Assembly (NCBI GenBank): GCA_022563275.1
Contig: JADFNR010000029.1
Span: forward strand, 1-29,784
Reading direction: 5' to 3'
DNA from: Chloroflexota bacterium
GTDB taxonomy: Bacteria > Chloroflexota > Dehalococcoidia > UBA3495
DNA length: 29,784 nucleotides
Below are positions 15,073 to 22,238 of this stretch, in pieces. The notes below the pieces were generated by a model that saw nothing but the letters and a program-made list of their open reading frames with translations, did not search any database and was not told the DNA's origin. The position numbers and the translations under genes were made by a program. Every line of letters starts with the position of its first letter. The first letter of the stretch is position 1.

Positions 15073-15939
15073 CTATTTGACGGCTACTGGGGCTGGCGCA
15101 CGATGGCCCCAGATGCTGCCCTTCTCGTGACGCTGCACCTGCCAGGTGGCGTCGTCCACGGTGCGGGCGCCCCAGCCGAACTCGACGTCGAAGCCCGAAG
15201 GCGTCTTCATGTAGAACGACGTCATGTGGTCGTTGGTATGCCGGCCCAGGCCACGGGTCAAGGGCATCTCCCGGTCCAGCACCATGTCGTAGGTGGTGCC
15301 CACGTCGTTCATGGACTGGGCCTGGAGCATGAAGTGGTTCAGCTTCTTGGGCGCCTTGGCTTCGATCAATGCCAAGGAGTGGTGGCGGGGGTTGCAGTGG
15401 AAGAAGACCAGGTTGCGGATGAAGTCGCTGATCTTCATGCCCAGCACGTCACGGTAGAATTTCACGGTCCGGTCCAGGTCTTCAACGTGGAGGACCACAT
15501 GGCCCAGGCCCTGTTCACTGGTTACGAAACCGATGGCGCGAGGAGAATTGAAGGGGCGGTCAAAGCTGATGGGCGGGCCGTAGAAGATCTCCGTGGGAGT
15601 GCCTTCGGGGTCGTCGAATTTAATCATGCCCTCGACCCGGCGGGACTTGTTGTCGTCGTCCGTGCCCTCAGTGACCTCGATGCCGGCCTGGCGCAGTTGC
15701 TCGGCCATCTCCTGAAGGGCCGGCTCGTCGGTCACCTGCCAGCCGACAAATTCGATATCGTCCTTACCCGTGGGCTGGATGATGAAGCGGTGGCTGTACT
15801 CGTCCATCCGCAGCGATAGATTGCCATCGGAATCTATGCCGTTGCTTTGCAGTCCCAAGACGTCGGTGGCGAAGTGCTCCCACTCCTCCACGTTGCTCAC
15901 TCCCAGTCCCACGTATCCAAGTTGCGTTACGCTGGCCAT
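15073..15939 (-). CDS. Type I extradiol dioxygenase (BphC-like, VOC superfamily)
   Basis: 288-residue ring-cleavage dioxygenase with two vicinal-oxygen-chelate modules, like 2,3-dihydroxybiphenyl 1,2-dioxygenase. Probable Fe(II) ligands are H147 (GLGHVVLHV), H202 (LNHFMLQ) and E253 (FDVEFGWG). Catalytic H187, H238 (TNDHMTSFY) and Y243 correspond to conserved active-site residues. The N-terminal module (residues 1-130) has lost metal ligands, as is usual. The ATG at 15939 has GGAGAG six bases upstream; the longer frame to 16038 overlaps the upstream leader. It would cleave a catechol derived from the diol made by the Rieske enzymes, next to the hydroxylated carbon. It sits 58 bases after the first alpha gene. 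Confidence 0.92.
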   Translation of the reverse strand: MASVTQLGYVGLGVSNVEEWEHFATDVLGLQSNGIDSDGNLSLRMDEYSHRFIIQPTGKDDIEFVGWQVTDEPALQEMAEQLRQAGIEVTEGTDDDNKSRRVEGMIKFDDPEGTPTEIFYGPPISFDRPFNSPRAIGFVTSEQGLGHVVLHVEDLDRTVKFYRDVLGMKISDFIRNLVFFHCNPRHHSLALIEAKAPKKLNHFMLQAQSMNDVGTTYDMVLDREMPLTRGLGRHTNDHMTSFYMKTPSGFDVEFGWGARTVDDATWQVQRHEKGSIWGHRAPAPVAVK

Positions 15940-15997
15940 ATCTTTCTCTCCAATATTTGGATGATTTAGCGCTGCCATGCCGGTGTATCGAGGTCGA

Positions 15998-17368
15998 TTA
16001 TCTTCTTTTACCGTGTCCGTTCCCATTAGACCGGGCATTGCCCGTGGGAGCCAGGTCGTCCCAGCTTTTCGCGTCCATCATGGCGGCCCAACGGCGGTAG
16101 AAGCCCCGCGCGTTCTCCTCGCAGATGCGTTCGGTGACCACGCCCGGCAGTCCGGTGTCCTCCCGGACCTGGCCGATGCCCATCTCGTAATTGTAGGGGG
16201 TCCGGCGCGCGATGACCCCTTTACTGGCGTTATGGGCGTAGTTCCAGTTCTCCATGTCGTCTTGTTCAGTCATGCCGCCGGGGCCGGAATAGCGGATGTA
16301 GTATTGCTGCAGGACCTGTTTAACCTCGTCCGGGGTGTCTTTGTCGATGAGGAACCACCGCCAGGCCTCGGTCATGTTGGGCCCCCGGGGGTGCCACATG
16401 GCGATGGAGCGGGGCTGGCGGGCCAGGTAGGACATGTTGGGGAAAACCGTGCCCACCATGCCGATGAGGTTGGGGCGGTCTCCCAGGCTGGCGCGCCTCT
16501 TGGCCTCCTGCTCCCGGAAGTACTCCTCCACCGCCGGGGAATCGGTGTAGGTGGCGGTCTGGGGCAGGTTTTCGGTCTGCATATCGACCACTGCGGCGTG
16601 GCCCAGGTCCGGGAAGGAGATGTTCAGGCGGCGGCCTGACCCAATCTCATCATTGTCCCGCCGTCCCCGTCCGCTGGGTCCGATGCCAACCATGTCCACC
16701 GAGCGGTGGCTGATGTTGTGGTAGCCGTCCCCGGCGAAGTTCTCGGCGGCGAACTTCCAGTTGCTGGGCATGGTCCATTTCTGGACCCCGCCCAGGATCA
16801 CGGAACCGCCCTCGCTGCCGTCGCGTCCGTCCAGGGCCAGGTCCAAGAACATCTTCATCTCTCCAAGGTAGTCGAGGAAGGGCGGCGCTTTCTTGTCCCA
16901 GGTGGCCCAGATGCTCCCCTTATAGTTATACATCTGGGGCACTTTGATCAGGCCCCATTCGGACTTGTCCAGGGTCTCTTGGTAGGCGTCTTTAAAATAG
17001 GGAACGCCCACCAGTTTGCCGTCGTTGGCGTAGCTCCAGCCGTGATATGGGCAGGAGAAGACGGGAGTGTTGCCCTCGTCGTAACGGCAGACCTTCATCC
17101 CGCGGTGCCTGCAGGAGTTGAGGAAGATATTCACCTGGCCTTCGCGGTCGCGGCACAGGATCACCGATTCTTCACCCATGGACGAAACGAAGTAATCTCC
17201 CGGCTTGGTTATCTGGCTCTCATGGCCGACGAAGAGCCACGCCTGGGCGAATACCTGTTCCTGTTCCTGCCGGTAGATGTCTTCATTGACGAAGATCTCC
17301 CGGCTGATGGCACCGGCGTCCACATCGACCATCTTGCTGAATGCGGCGGATTTGGTTTTGGTGGCCAT
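15998..17368 (-). CDS. Rieske aromatic-ring-hydroxylating dioxygenase alpha subunit (first alpha of operon)
   Basis: 456-residue catalytic subunit, closely similar to the alpha encoded at 12682-14082. Rieske ligands are C86, H88, C106 and H109. The iron site is AENFAGDGYHNISH with D214, H217 and H221, and TEQDDMENW lies near the C-terminus. ATG 17368 has GGAGACTGG about ten bases upstream. It is the first gene of the operon, with a weak TATACT element on the same strand about 90 bases before the start. No second beta subunit, ferredoxin or reductase gene is beside it, so it may share the single beta and use electron carriers encoded elsewhere. The short serine/asparagine-rich tail (NARSNGNGHGKRR) is unstructured. 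Confidence 0.92.
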   Translation of the reverse strand: MATKTKSAAFSKMVDVDAGAISREIFVNEDIYRQEQEQVFAQAWLFVGHESQITKPGDYFVSSMGEESVILCRDREGQVNIFLNSCRHRGMKVCRYDEGNTPVFSCPYHGWSYANDGKLVGVPYFKDAYQETLDKSEWGLIKVPQMYNYKGSIWATWDKKAPPFLDYLGEMKMFLDLALDGRDGSEGGSVILGGVQKWTMPSNWKFAAENFAGDGYHNISHRSVDMVGIGPSGRGRRDNDEIGSGRRLNISFPDLGHAAVVDMQTENLPQTATYTDSPAVEEYFREQEAKRRASLGDRPNLIGMVGTVFPNMSYLARQPRSIAMWHPRGPNMTEAWRWFLIDKDTPDEVKQVLQQYYIRYSGPGGMTEQDDMENWNYAHNASKGVIARRTPYNYEMGIGQVREDTGLPGVVTERICEENARGFYRRWAAMMDAKSWDDLAPTGNARSNGNGHGKRR

Positions 17369-17456
17369 GAATTCCAGTCTCCATCAGCCAGTGTCTGGAT
17401 AGGGGTATTTCACGGGAACCACGGAGTGCGATCAGCCCACAGAATTCGTTCCTGAC

Positions 17457-17462
17457 AGTATA
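17457..17462 (-). promoter_or_regulatory. Possible -10 element (TATACT) of the aromatic operon
   Basis: TATACT on the minus strand about 90 bases before the first alpha gene. No matching -35 was found, so this is only a candidate. Confidence 0.3.
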
Positions 17463-17535
17463 CCGCAACCGCGGATTTAACGGCGATACGGCATGGGATA
17501 CCTGCCGGCTTTTCAGCCGATAAAGATTGGGCAAA

Positions 17536-17564
17536 TAAAAAGCCCCGGCCGCGAGGGCCGGGGC
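17536..17564 (-). terminator. Intrinsic terminator of the tandem-repeat protein gene
   Basis: On the minus strand GCCCCGGCC pairs with GGCCGGGGC (9 bp, loop of five) and is followed by TTTTTATTTG. It ends the transcript of the gene at 17638-18483 and separates it from the aromatic operon. Confidence 0.85.
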
Positions 17565-17646
17565 GGATGCGCGCGGGGTCGAGGCATGACCCGCTCGCTC
17601 GATGTGGATGCGCGGGGGTCGAGGCAATAACCGCCCGCTAGATGAT
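17565..17646. repeat. Two ~41-bp imperfect direct repeats at the 3' end of the repeat-protein gene
   Basis: Both copies start GGATGCGCG and share GGGGTCGAGGCA followed by a CCGC-rich part ending CTAGATG or CTCGATG. The second copy covers the stop codon (17638-17640). They fill the space between the stop and the terminator. Confidence 0.6.
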
Positions 17647-18483
17647 GTTGTCGTCGTGGAGCCCCCCCAAGTCCGAGGAGGTGGTAACGAGCTTGGCGTC
17701 GTAGATACCGGGGTCGAGCAGGTCCATGTCGAACCCGTGTGCTGTGCTGCCGGTGCGGACCGACTTGGCGGCCACGTCCTCGTAGGGGTCGAAGCCAGGG
17801 CTCTCCCAGACCGAGGAGGTGCGGACCAACTTGGCGTCATAGATGCCGGGGTCAAGCAGGTCCATGTCGAACGCGCCGGTGGAACTGTTGGAGCGGACCG
17901 ACTTGGCGGCTACGTCCTCATAGGGATCGAAGCCTGGGCTCTCCCAGACCGAGGAAGTGCGGACCAACTTGGCATCGTAGATGCCGGGGTCAAGCAGGTC
18001 CATGTCGAACGCGCCGGTGGAACTGTTGGAGCGGACCGACTTGGCGGCTACGTCCTCATAGGGGTCGAAGCCGGGGCTCTCCCAGACCGAGGAGGTGCGG
18101 ACGAGCTTGGCGTCATAGATGCCGGGGTCAAGCAGGTCCATGTCGAATGCACCTGTGGAACTGTTGGAGCGGGCCAACTTGGCGTCGTAGAATCCCGGCT
18201 CGAGGAAGTCCATATCGATCACGTTCGCCGTCGTGGAGGTGGGTGTTAACACCGCCGATTCGACTTGGCCGACCGGCCTCGCCGGGTTATCCGCTGAAGC
18301 GCTGCCCGGGAGCATGGACGCCGCGGCGATCATGCCGCCGACAACCAGTCCGGCCAATAATTTGGTGTTGCTCTGGATGATGTTTTGGATGTTGGGTTGT
18401 GCCTTCATGATTGTTGCCTCAATTTTGCTGTTATTTCCGTTTGCCCCTTCGCCTGTCATCTGGATGTTCATCGCTGTTTTCAT
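17638..18483 (-). CDS. Exported acidic tandem-repeat protein, family not recognised
   Basis: 281-residue protein with a signal peptide and repeats. The hydrophobic core LLAGLVVGGMIAAASML ends in PGSASA before DNP, a good signal peptidase I site. Residues 106-243 are three 46-residue units, nearly identical in DNA (138 bp each, 17755-18168). Each unit has two halves that both end in KxVR: a longer half with FDMDLLDPGIYDAKLVR and a shorter one with WESPGFDPYEDVAAKSVR. Partial units flank them, giving five copies of the longer half. Units are acidic, about -4 each, with no Cys. No anchor or enzyme motif is seen. The ATG at 18483 has GAGGTGAGG upstream; an internal ATG at 18408 also has a site and gives a more usual signal peptide. 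Function unknown; a structural or surface role is a guess. Confidence 0.8.
   Translation of the reverse strand: MKTAMNIQMTGEGANGNNSKIEATIMKAQPNIQNIIQSNTKLLAGLVVGGMIAAASMLPGSASADNPARPVGQVESAVLTPTSTTANVIDMDFLEPGFYDAKLARSNSSTGAFDMDLLDPGIYDAKLVRTSSVWESPGFDPYEDVAAKSVRSNSSTGAFDMDLLDPGIYDAKLVRTSSVWESPGFDPYEDVAAKSVRSNSSTGAFDMDLLDPGIYDAKLVRTSSVWESPGFDPYEDVAAKSVRTGSTAHGFDMDLLDPGIYDAKLVTTSSDLGGLHDDNII
17755..18168 (-). repeat. Three tandem 138-bp coding repeats
   Basis: Three in-frame units of 46 codons, each starting with the codons for SNSSTG. They differ at only a few bases, mostly synonymous, which points to recent expansion by slippage or unequal crossover. Copy number may vary between strains or be mis-assembled. 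Confidence 0.9.
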
Positions 18484-18593
18484 GGTTGCCTCACCTCGAA
18501 ATTTGTTGTGATGCCATCGTAGTAGGGGGCAAACGGCGGCACATCGGGGAGATTCCTTATCTTTAAAAACGGAAAATTCCGGGGTGGACCGCG

Positions 18594-18617
18594 GGTATAG
18601 GGATAACTCCCTATGCC
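18594..18617. promoter_or_regulatory. Dyad GGTATAGGG / CCCTATGCC upstream of the repeat-protein gene
   Basis: A 9-bp imperfect dyad (one G-T pair) around six bases, 111 bases before the ATG at 18483. It could be an operator for a dimeric regulator. No regulator gene is adjacent. Confidence 0.35.
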
Positions 18618-18833
18618 GGGTTGGGACTAGGCGTCAAAGACCCTGCTCGGCGCAGCTTTTACGGCATACAGAGGTCCACCGAAGGATTCGCAAAAGAACG
18701 CTTTGAGGGGAAACGGGACCAAAAATCCGTGGTTTTATTTCGGGGGTTTATTCCAAGAAAGAGAGTCAGCCGGTTGCGTCGTTATTCATCGGCCAGCACT
18801 GATTCTCCGGCATCTTCTGTCACCGGCTTTTAA

Positions 18834-18863
18834 TGATGCAGTTGCATCAGCGTGTTTGATGCA
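18834..18863. promoter_or_regulatory. TGATGCA dyad with a third half-site
   Basis: TGATGCA-GT-TGCATCA is a perfect 7-bp inverted repeat at 18834-18849, and a third TGATGCA lies at 18857-18863, 23 bases from the first. This arrangement suits a dimeric repressor. It is 70 bases before the monooxygenase remnant's ribosome binding site, about 290 bases before the transporter gene. Confidence 0.4.
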
Positions 18864-18934
18864 GGCGCTTCTTTCTCACCGCTCACCACATACGGTAAGG
18901 TTCGACCAATCCCGGCGTGCGAGGGAGATTGACC

Positions 18935-19141
18935 ATAAAGCTCGGACTATTCCATCCGTTCAGCAATTTCGGCAACGTTCACCAAGACCAGTTGTTCAAC
19001 GAGGTGTTCGATGAAATCGGGTGCGGCGAGGAGTTGGGATTCGACTCGGCGTGGCTCCCCGAGCACCGATTCGCAATTTACGGGATGTTGATTTTGACAC
19101 CGACTGGCATATCTAGTCCCAAACACATGGAGGTCCGCTGA
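18935..19141 (+). pseudogene. Decayed 5' end of a luciferase-like flavin monooxygenase
   Basis: The frame reads IKLGLFHPFSNFGN, then FDEIGCGEELGFDSAWLPEH and RFAIYGM. This matches the first ~50 residues of LLM-class flavin-dependent monooxygenases (strand 1, then the GxDxxWxxEH motif). The codon at 18935 is ATA where the family starts with ATG, while GAGGGAG remains seven bases upstream, so the start appears mutated. Homology stops near 19090; the frame then ends in a TGA that overlaps the ATG of the transporter lipoprotein (TGATG). The remaining ~280 residues of the enzyme are missing. It is probably a deletion remnant, possibly kept as a leader for coupled translation. Confidence 0.6.
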
Positions 19142-20940
19142 TGGCAAGATACCATTTGGCTAGCCGCAGAGTTCTTCTTTCCATACTTGGCGCCATTTTG
19201 TTGGTGATTGCCGTGGCCTGTGGTTCCTCTGCTACGGCGACCCCAAGGCCACCGCCAGTCGCAGCTCCGGGCACTACCGTGACCACCGGCGCGCCTACAC
19301 CAGTCCCCGTTGCGACGACGGCTCCGGCGGGCAGGCCTAAGTTCGGCGGCAACATCCGCATGGCGGCTTACGCCGACACCAAGGACTGGGACCCCCTGGG
19401 TTCGTCCTCCCTTTCCAGCATCCAGGCCTACTCACAGCTGTACAACCAAGTCGTCCAGTTCGACACCGTGGATACCGGCAAGGTGGTGTGCGACCTGTGC
19501 CGCGACTGGCAGGTCAGCAACGGCGGCCAGACCTTCACCTTCAACCTCCGTCCCGATATTAAATGGCAAGATGGCCGAGACCTGACCGCCGAAGACGTGG
19601 CCTTTAGCATGGCGCGGTATATGGATCCCGAGGTGTCCATCGGCCGTTCCGGCCTATTCCGCAACTACACCAAGACGGTTGAGGAAAACGGCGTCCGTGC
19701 CTTGGACAAATTCACCGTGGAGTTCAACCTGTCCTTTGCCTCCGGCGCCTTCATGAAGTTCCTGGCCCTGGACTACGCGAAAGTCCTCCCCAAGCACCTG
19801 CTGGAGCAAGATATAGACCTGAACCTGGCGGAAAATATCATCGCCAACAGTTCGGGGTCCGGACCATTCATGCTGACCGAGTACCAGCGGGGCAACAGCT
19901 ACTCCGTGATCAAGAACTCCAACTACTTCAAAGAGGGACGGCCCTTCTTCGAAAGCATCGACCACTTCATCATCGTCGATACCGGCACGCTGACCGCTCA
20001 GTTCAAGGGCGGCCAGTTGGAGATGATGAACGGCGGATTCTCCAACCTGGGCCCCATCGAGTACCTCCAGTTGGACGCGGACACCAAGGGCAGTTCCAAT
20101 GGGCACATCACCGCCCACGAACTCCCCGGCACCTTCAACGTTCTCCTGATGGTCAACCTGAAGAAAGAGCCATTCGACGACATCCGGGTGCGCAAGGCCA
20201 TCTACCTGGCCCTGGACCGGCAGCAGATCAACGACCTGCTGCAAGACAATACCGCCTCGGTTCCATGCCCCATGATGAACATGGGTTATAGCTTCGAAGA
20301 GTGCGCCACCTGGCCCGGTCTCCGGCCCAAGGACACCCCCGGCGGGCAGGCGGACATCGCGGAGGCCAAGCGGCTGATGACGGAGGCCGGCTACCCTGAT
20401 GGGTTCAGCACCAGTTACGACGCCCGGCAGGTGGCTAACTACCCAGACGTCTGCACCGTGGTCAAGCAGCAATTGGCGAACGCCCTTGGCATAACCGGTG
20501 ATATCCAAACCCACGAGAGCGCGGCCGGGTACGCCCTGTTCGGCACGGCGCGGGCGGCGGACGCAACAGGTGACTGGGAATTGGCCTGCCAAGGCGAAGG
20601 GATGACGGTATTGGACGCCGACGGCCTGCTGGGCGGCGTATACCTGAAGGGCGCAACCCGGAACTACACCGACTGGGAGACTCCCTTCATCCGCGAGAAA
20701 TTTGAAGCCCAGAAGGTCGAACAGGACCCGGACCGGCGCCGGGAAATCCTGAAGGAGATCGAGGACTACCTGGTCTTCACGGACCTCGACGACCTGTCCA
20801 ACGGATACGTGGAAAACCCGTCGACAACTCTGTACTGGGGTAAGTACTTCTGGTTGGTCCACGAGGACATCCGCGGTTTCAATGTCCCTCAAACGGTCCA
20901 GTACGGTTTCAAACACGAGGACCTATGGCTGGACCGATGA
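19141..20940 (+). CDS. ABC transporter solute-binding lipoprotein, family 5 (oligopeptide/dipeptide type)
   Basis: 599-residue extracytoplasmic binding protein. The N-terminus is a lipoprotein signal (LVIAVACGSS, lipidated C27), followed by a Pro/Thr/Ala-rich linker to ~65. The family 5 fold follows: GGNIRMAAYADTKDWDPL, FNLRPDIKWQDGRDLTAEDV, then DIRVRKAIYLALDRQQI typical of SBP_bac_5. The substrate may be a peptide, nickel chelate or small organic molecule and is not deducible from sequence. The start ATG at 19141 has GGAGGTC upstream and overlaps the stop of the monooxygenase remnant. Two permease genes follow in order, so it is the first gene of the transporter operon. Confidence 0.92.
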   Translation: MARYHLASRRVLLSILGAILLVIAVACGSSATATPRPPPVAAPGTTVTTGAPTPVPVATTAPAGRPKFGGNIRMAAYADTKDWDPLGSSSLSSIQAYSQLYNQVVQFDTVDTGKVVCDLCRDWQVSNGGQTFTFNLRPDIKWQDGRDLTAEDVAFSMARYMDPEVSIGRSGLFRNYTKTVEENGVRALDKFTVEFNLSFASGAFMKFLALDYAKVLPKHLLEQDIDLNLAENIIANSSGSGPFMLTEYQRGNSYSVIKNSNYFKEGRPFFESIDHFIIVDTGTLTAQFKGGQLEMMNGGFSNLGPIEYLQLDADTKGSSNGHITAHELPGTFNVLLMVNLKKEPFDDIRVRKAIYLALDRQQINDLLQDNTASVPCPMMNMGYSFEECATWPGLRPKDTPGGQADIAEAKRLMTEAGYPDGFSTSYDARQVANYPDVCTVVKQQLANALGITGDIQTHESAAGYALFGTARAADATGDWELACQGEGMTVLDADGLLGGVYLKGATRNYTDWETPFIREKFEAQKVEQDPDRRREILKEIEDYLVFTDLDDLSNGYVENPSTTLYWGKYFWLVHEDIRGFNVPQTVQYGFKHEDLWLDR

Positions 20941-21065
20941 GTAGCTGGTAGACGCTGAACATCGAGTGTAACTCCAACGGCCTGCTCCAATGCCAAGCGC
21001 AGGCCGTTGGACATCCTCTACGTCGTTGGTGAAGGGAGCGGACCCGGTCCGAAACGGGCGGACAA

Positions 21066-21106
21066 GCATATCTTCGGCCAGGCATATCTTCGGCCGGGCA
21101 TATCTT
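21066..21106. repeat. 16-bp short tandem repeat, 2.6 copies
   Basis: GCATATCTTCGGCCAG, then GCATATCTTCGGCCGG, then GCATATCTT. It lies in the 214-bp gap between lipoprotein and first permease, about 50 bases before the permease start. It may be slippage or a binding site array. Confidence 0.65.
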
Positions 21107-21154
21107 AATCAAAGACCCAGCCCAAGACATGAAAGGAAACTGGTACCGCTAGAA

Positions 21155-22105
21155 ATGCAACAGTACGCCGTTAAAAGAATAGCCCTGTTCATACCCACCA
21201 TCTTGCTGATCACCGTCATCGTCTTCGTGGTCATGCGCATCGTCCCGGGAGACCCGGCGCTGGCCATCCTCAGCGAAGGTGAGGCTCAGTTCACTCAGGC
21301 GGAGTTGGACAAGCTTCGCCAGGAGTTGGGCACGGACCAGCACATCGCTGTCCAGTATTTCAAGTGGATCGGGAATGTCTTGACCGGCGACTTCGGAAAC
21401 TCCTTTTGGTTCAAGGCCCCCGTCATGGATGAGCTCAAGGACCGCATACCGGTGACTATCGAGCTGGCTGTCCTATCCATCGTCCTGGCCGTCCTCGTCG
21501 CTGTTCCCTTCGGCATCCTGTCCGCCATCAACCCCGACAGCCTCCTGGACTACGGTGCGCGCACCGTGACCCTGGTGGGGATCGCCATCCCCAACTTCCT
21601 GGTGGCGGTTCTGCTGATAATACTCTTGGTGCGCGTCGGCGGGCTGGCGCCGCTGGGCTACGAGAAGCCGTGGGACGATCCTCTGACCAACCTTCACCAG
21701 ATGATCTTCCCCGCCGTGGCCCTGGCCTTCTACGAAATGGCGTTCATCGCCCGGGTGGCCCGCTCCTCTATGTTGGAGGTTCTCCGGGAAGATTACATGC
21801 GGACCGCCCGGGCCAAGGGGCTGGCTGAATGGGTGGTGCTGACCCGGCACGGGCTCAAAAACGCCATTTTGCCAATCTTGACAATATCCGGCTGGCAGTT
21901 CGGGCGCCTCTTCGGCGGGACCGTCGTGATCGAGACGATTTTTCTGATTCCCGGAATGGGAAGAATCCTGATAGAGGCCATCGAGCACCGGGACTTCATG
22001 ATGATCCAGGCGGAAATAGTGATCATCGGCGCGGCCATCGTGTCGATCAACCTCATGGTTGACCTCTTATACGGCTGGTTGGACCCCCGAATTCGCTACG
22101 CCTGA
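21155..22105 (+). CDS. ABC transporter permease, DppB/OppB type
   Basis: 316-residue membrane permease. The N-terminal helix (IALFIPTILLITVIVFVVMRIVPGDPA) is shown here as FIPTILLITVIVFVV followed by the conserved RIVPGDPA. Four further helices come between ~95 and 300. The EAA loop that contacts the ATPase is DYMRTARAKGLAEWVVL, and the end GWLDPRIRYA is typical. The ATG at 21155 aligns with family starts, although the nearest purine-rich stretch (AAAGGAAA) is about 15 bases upstream. It pairs with the DppC-like permease that begins 133 bases downstream. Confidence 0.92.
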   Translation: MQQYAVKRIALFIPTILLITVIVFVVMRIVPGDPALAILSEGEAQFTQAELDKLRQELGTDQHIAVQYFKWIGNVLTGDFGNSFWFKAPVMDELKDRIPVTIELAVLSIVLAVLVAVPFGILSAINPDSLLDYGARTVTLVGIAIPNFLVAVLLIILLVRVGGLAPLGYEKPWDDPLTNLHQMIFPAVALAFYEMAFIARVARSSMLEVLREDYMRTARAKGLAEWVVLTRHGLKNAILPILTISGWQFGRLFGGTVVIETIFLIPGMGRILIEAIEHRDFMMIQAEIVIIGAAIVSINLMVDLLYGWLDPRIRYA

Positions 22106-22238
22106 TGAAGTGTGCTCCCAAGAAAATTAAGGACCTGGCAGGCCGCCGCGGAGTTTTTCGGGACAACAGGGTGGGACCGCCAACGGGCCTACCTACGCGA
22201 CGCGGTGAAGTGGGTCAGGCCGGACAAGGATAGTAGGA

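Larger units (their letters stand above)
18484..18934. other. 450-bp divergent intergenic region
   Basis: It lies between the minus-strand repeat-protein gene and the decayed monooxygenase start. It holds two dyads (18594-18617 and 18834-18849) and no recognisable gene or RNA. Promoters for both directions must be here, but no clear hexamer pairs were found. Confidence 0.5.

Noticed and set aside
17755..18168. Possible CRISPR or satellite array
   Set aside because: Units are 138 bp, in frame and contiguous without unique spacers, so this is a coding tandem repeat.
17602..18380. Open frames opposite the tandem-repeat gene, themselves repetitive
   Set aside because: The repeat makes all frames look periodic. 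The minus frame has a signal peptide, ribosome binding site and terminator; the plus frames have none.
19654..20916. 420-residue open frame opposite the solute-binding protein
   Set aside because: It mirrors the real gene in a GC-rich region, has no family motif, and the plus-strand lipoprotein is clear.
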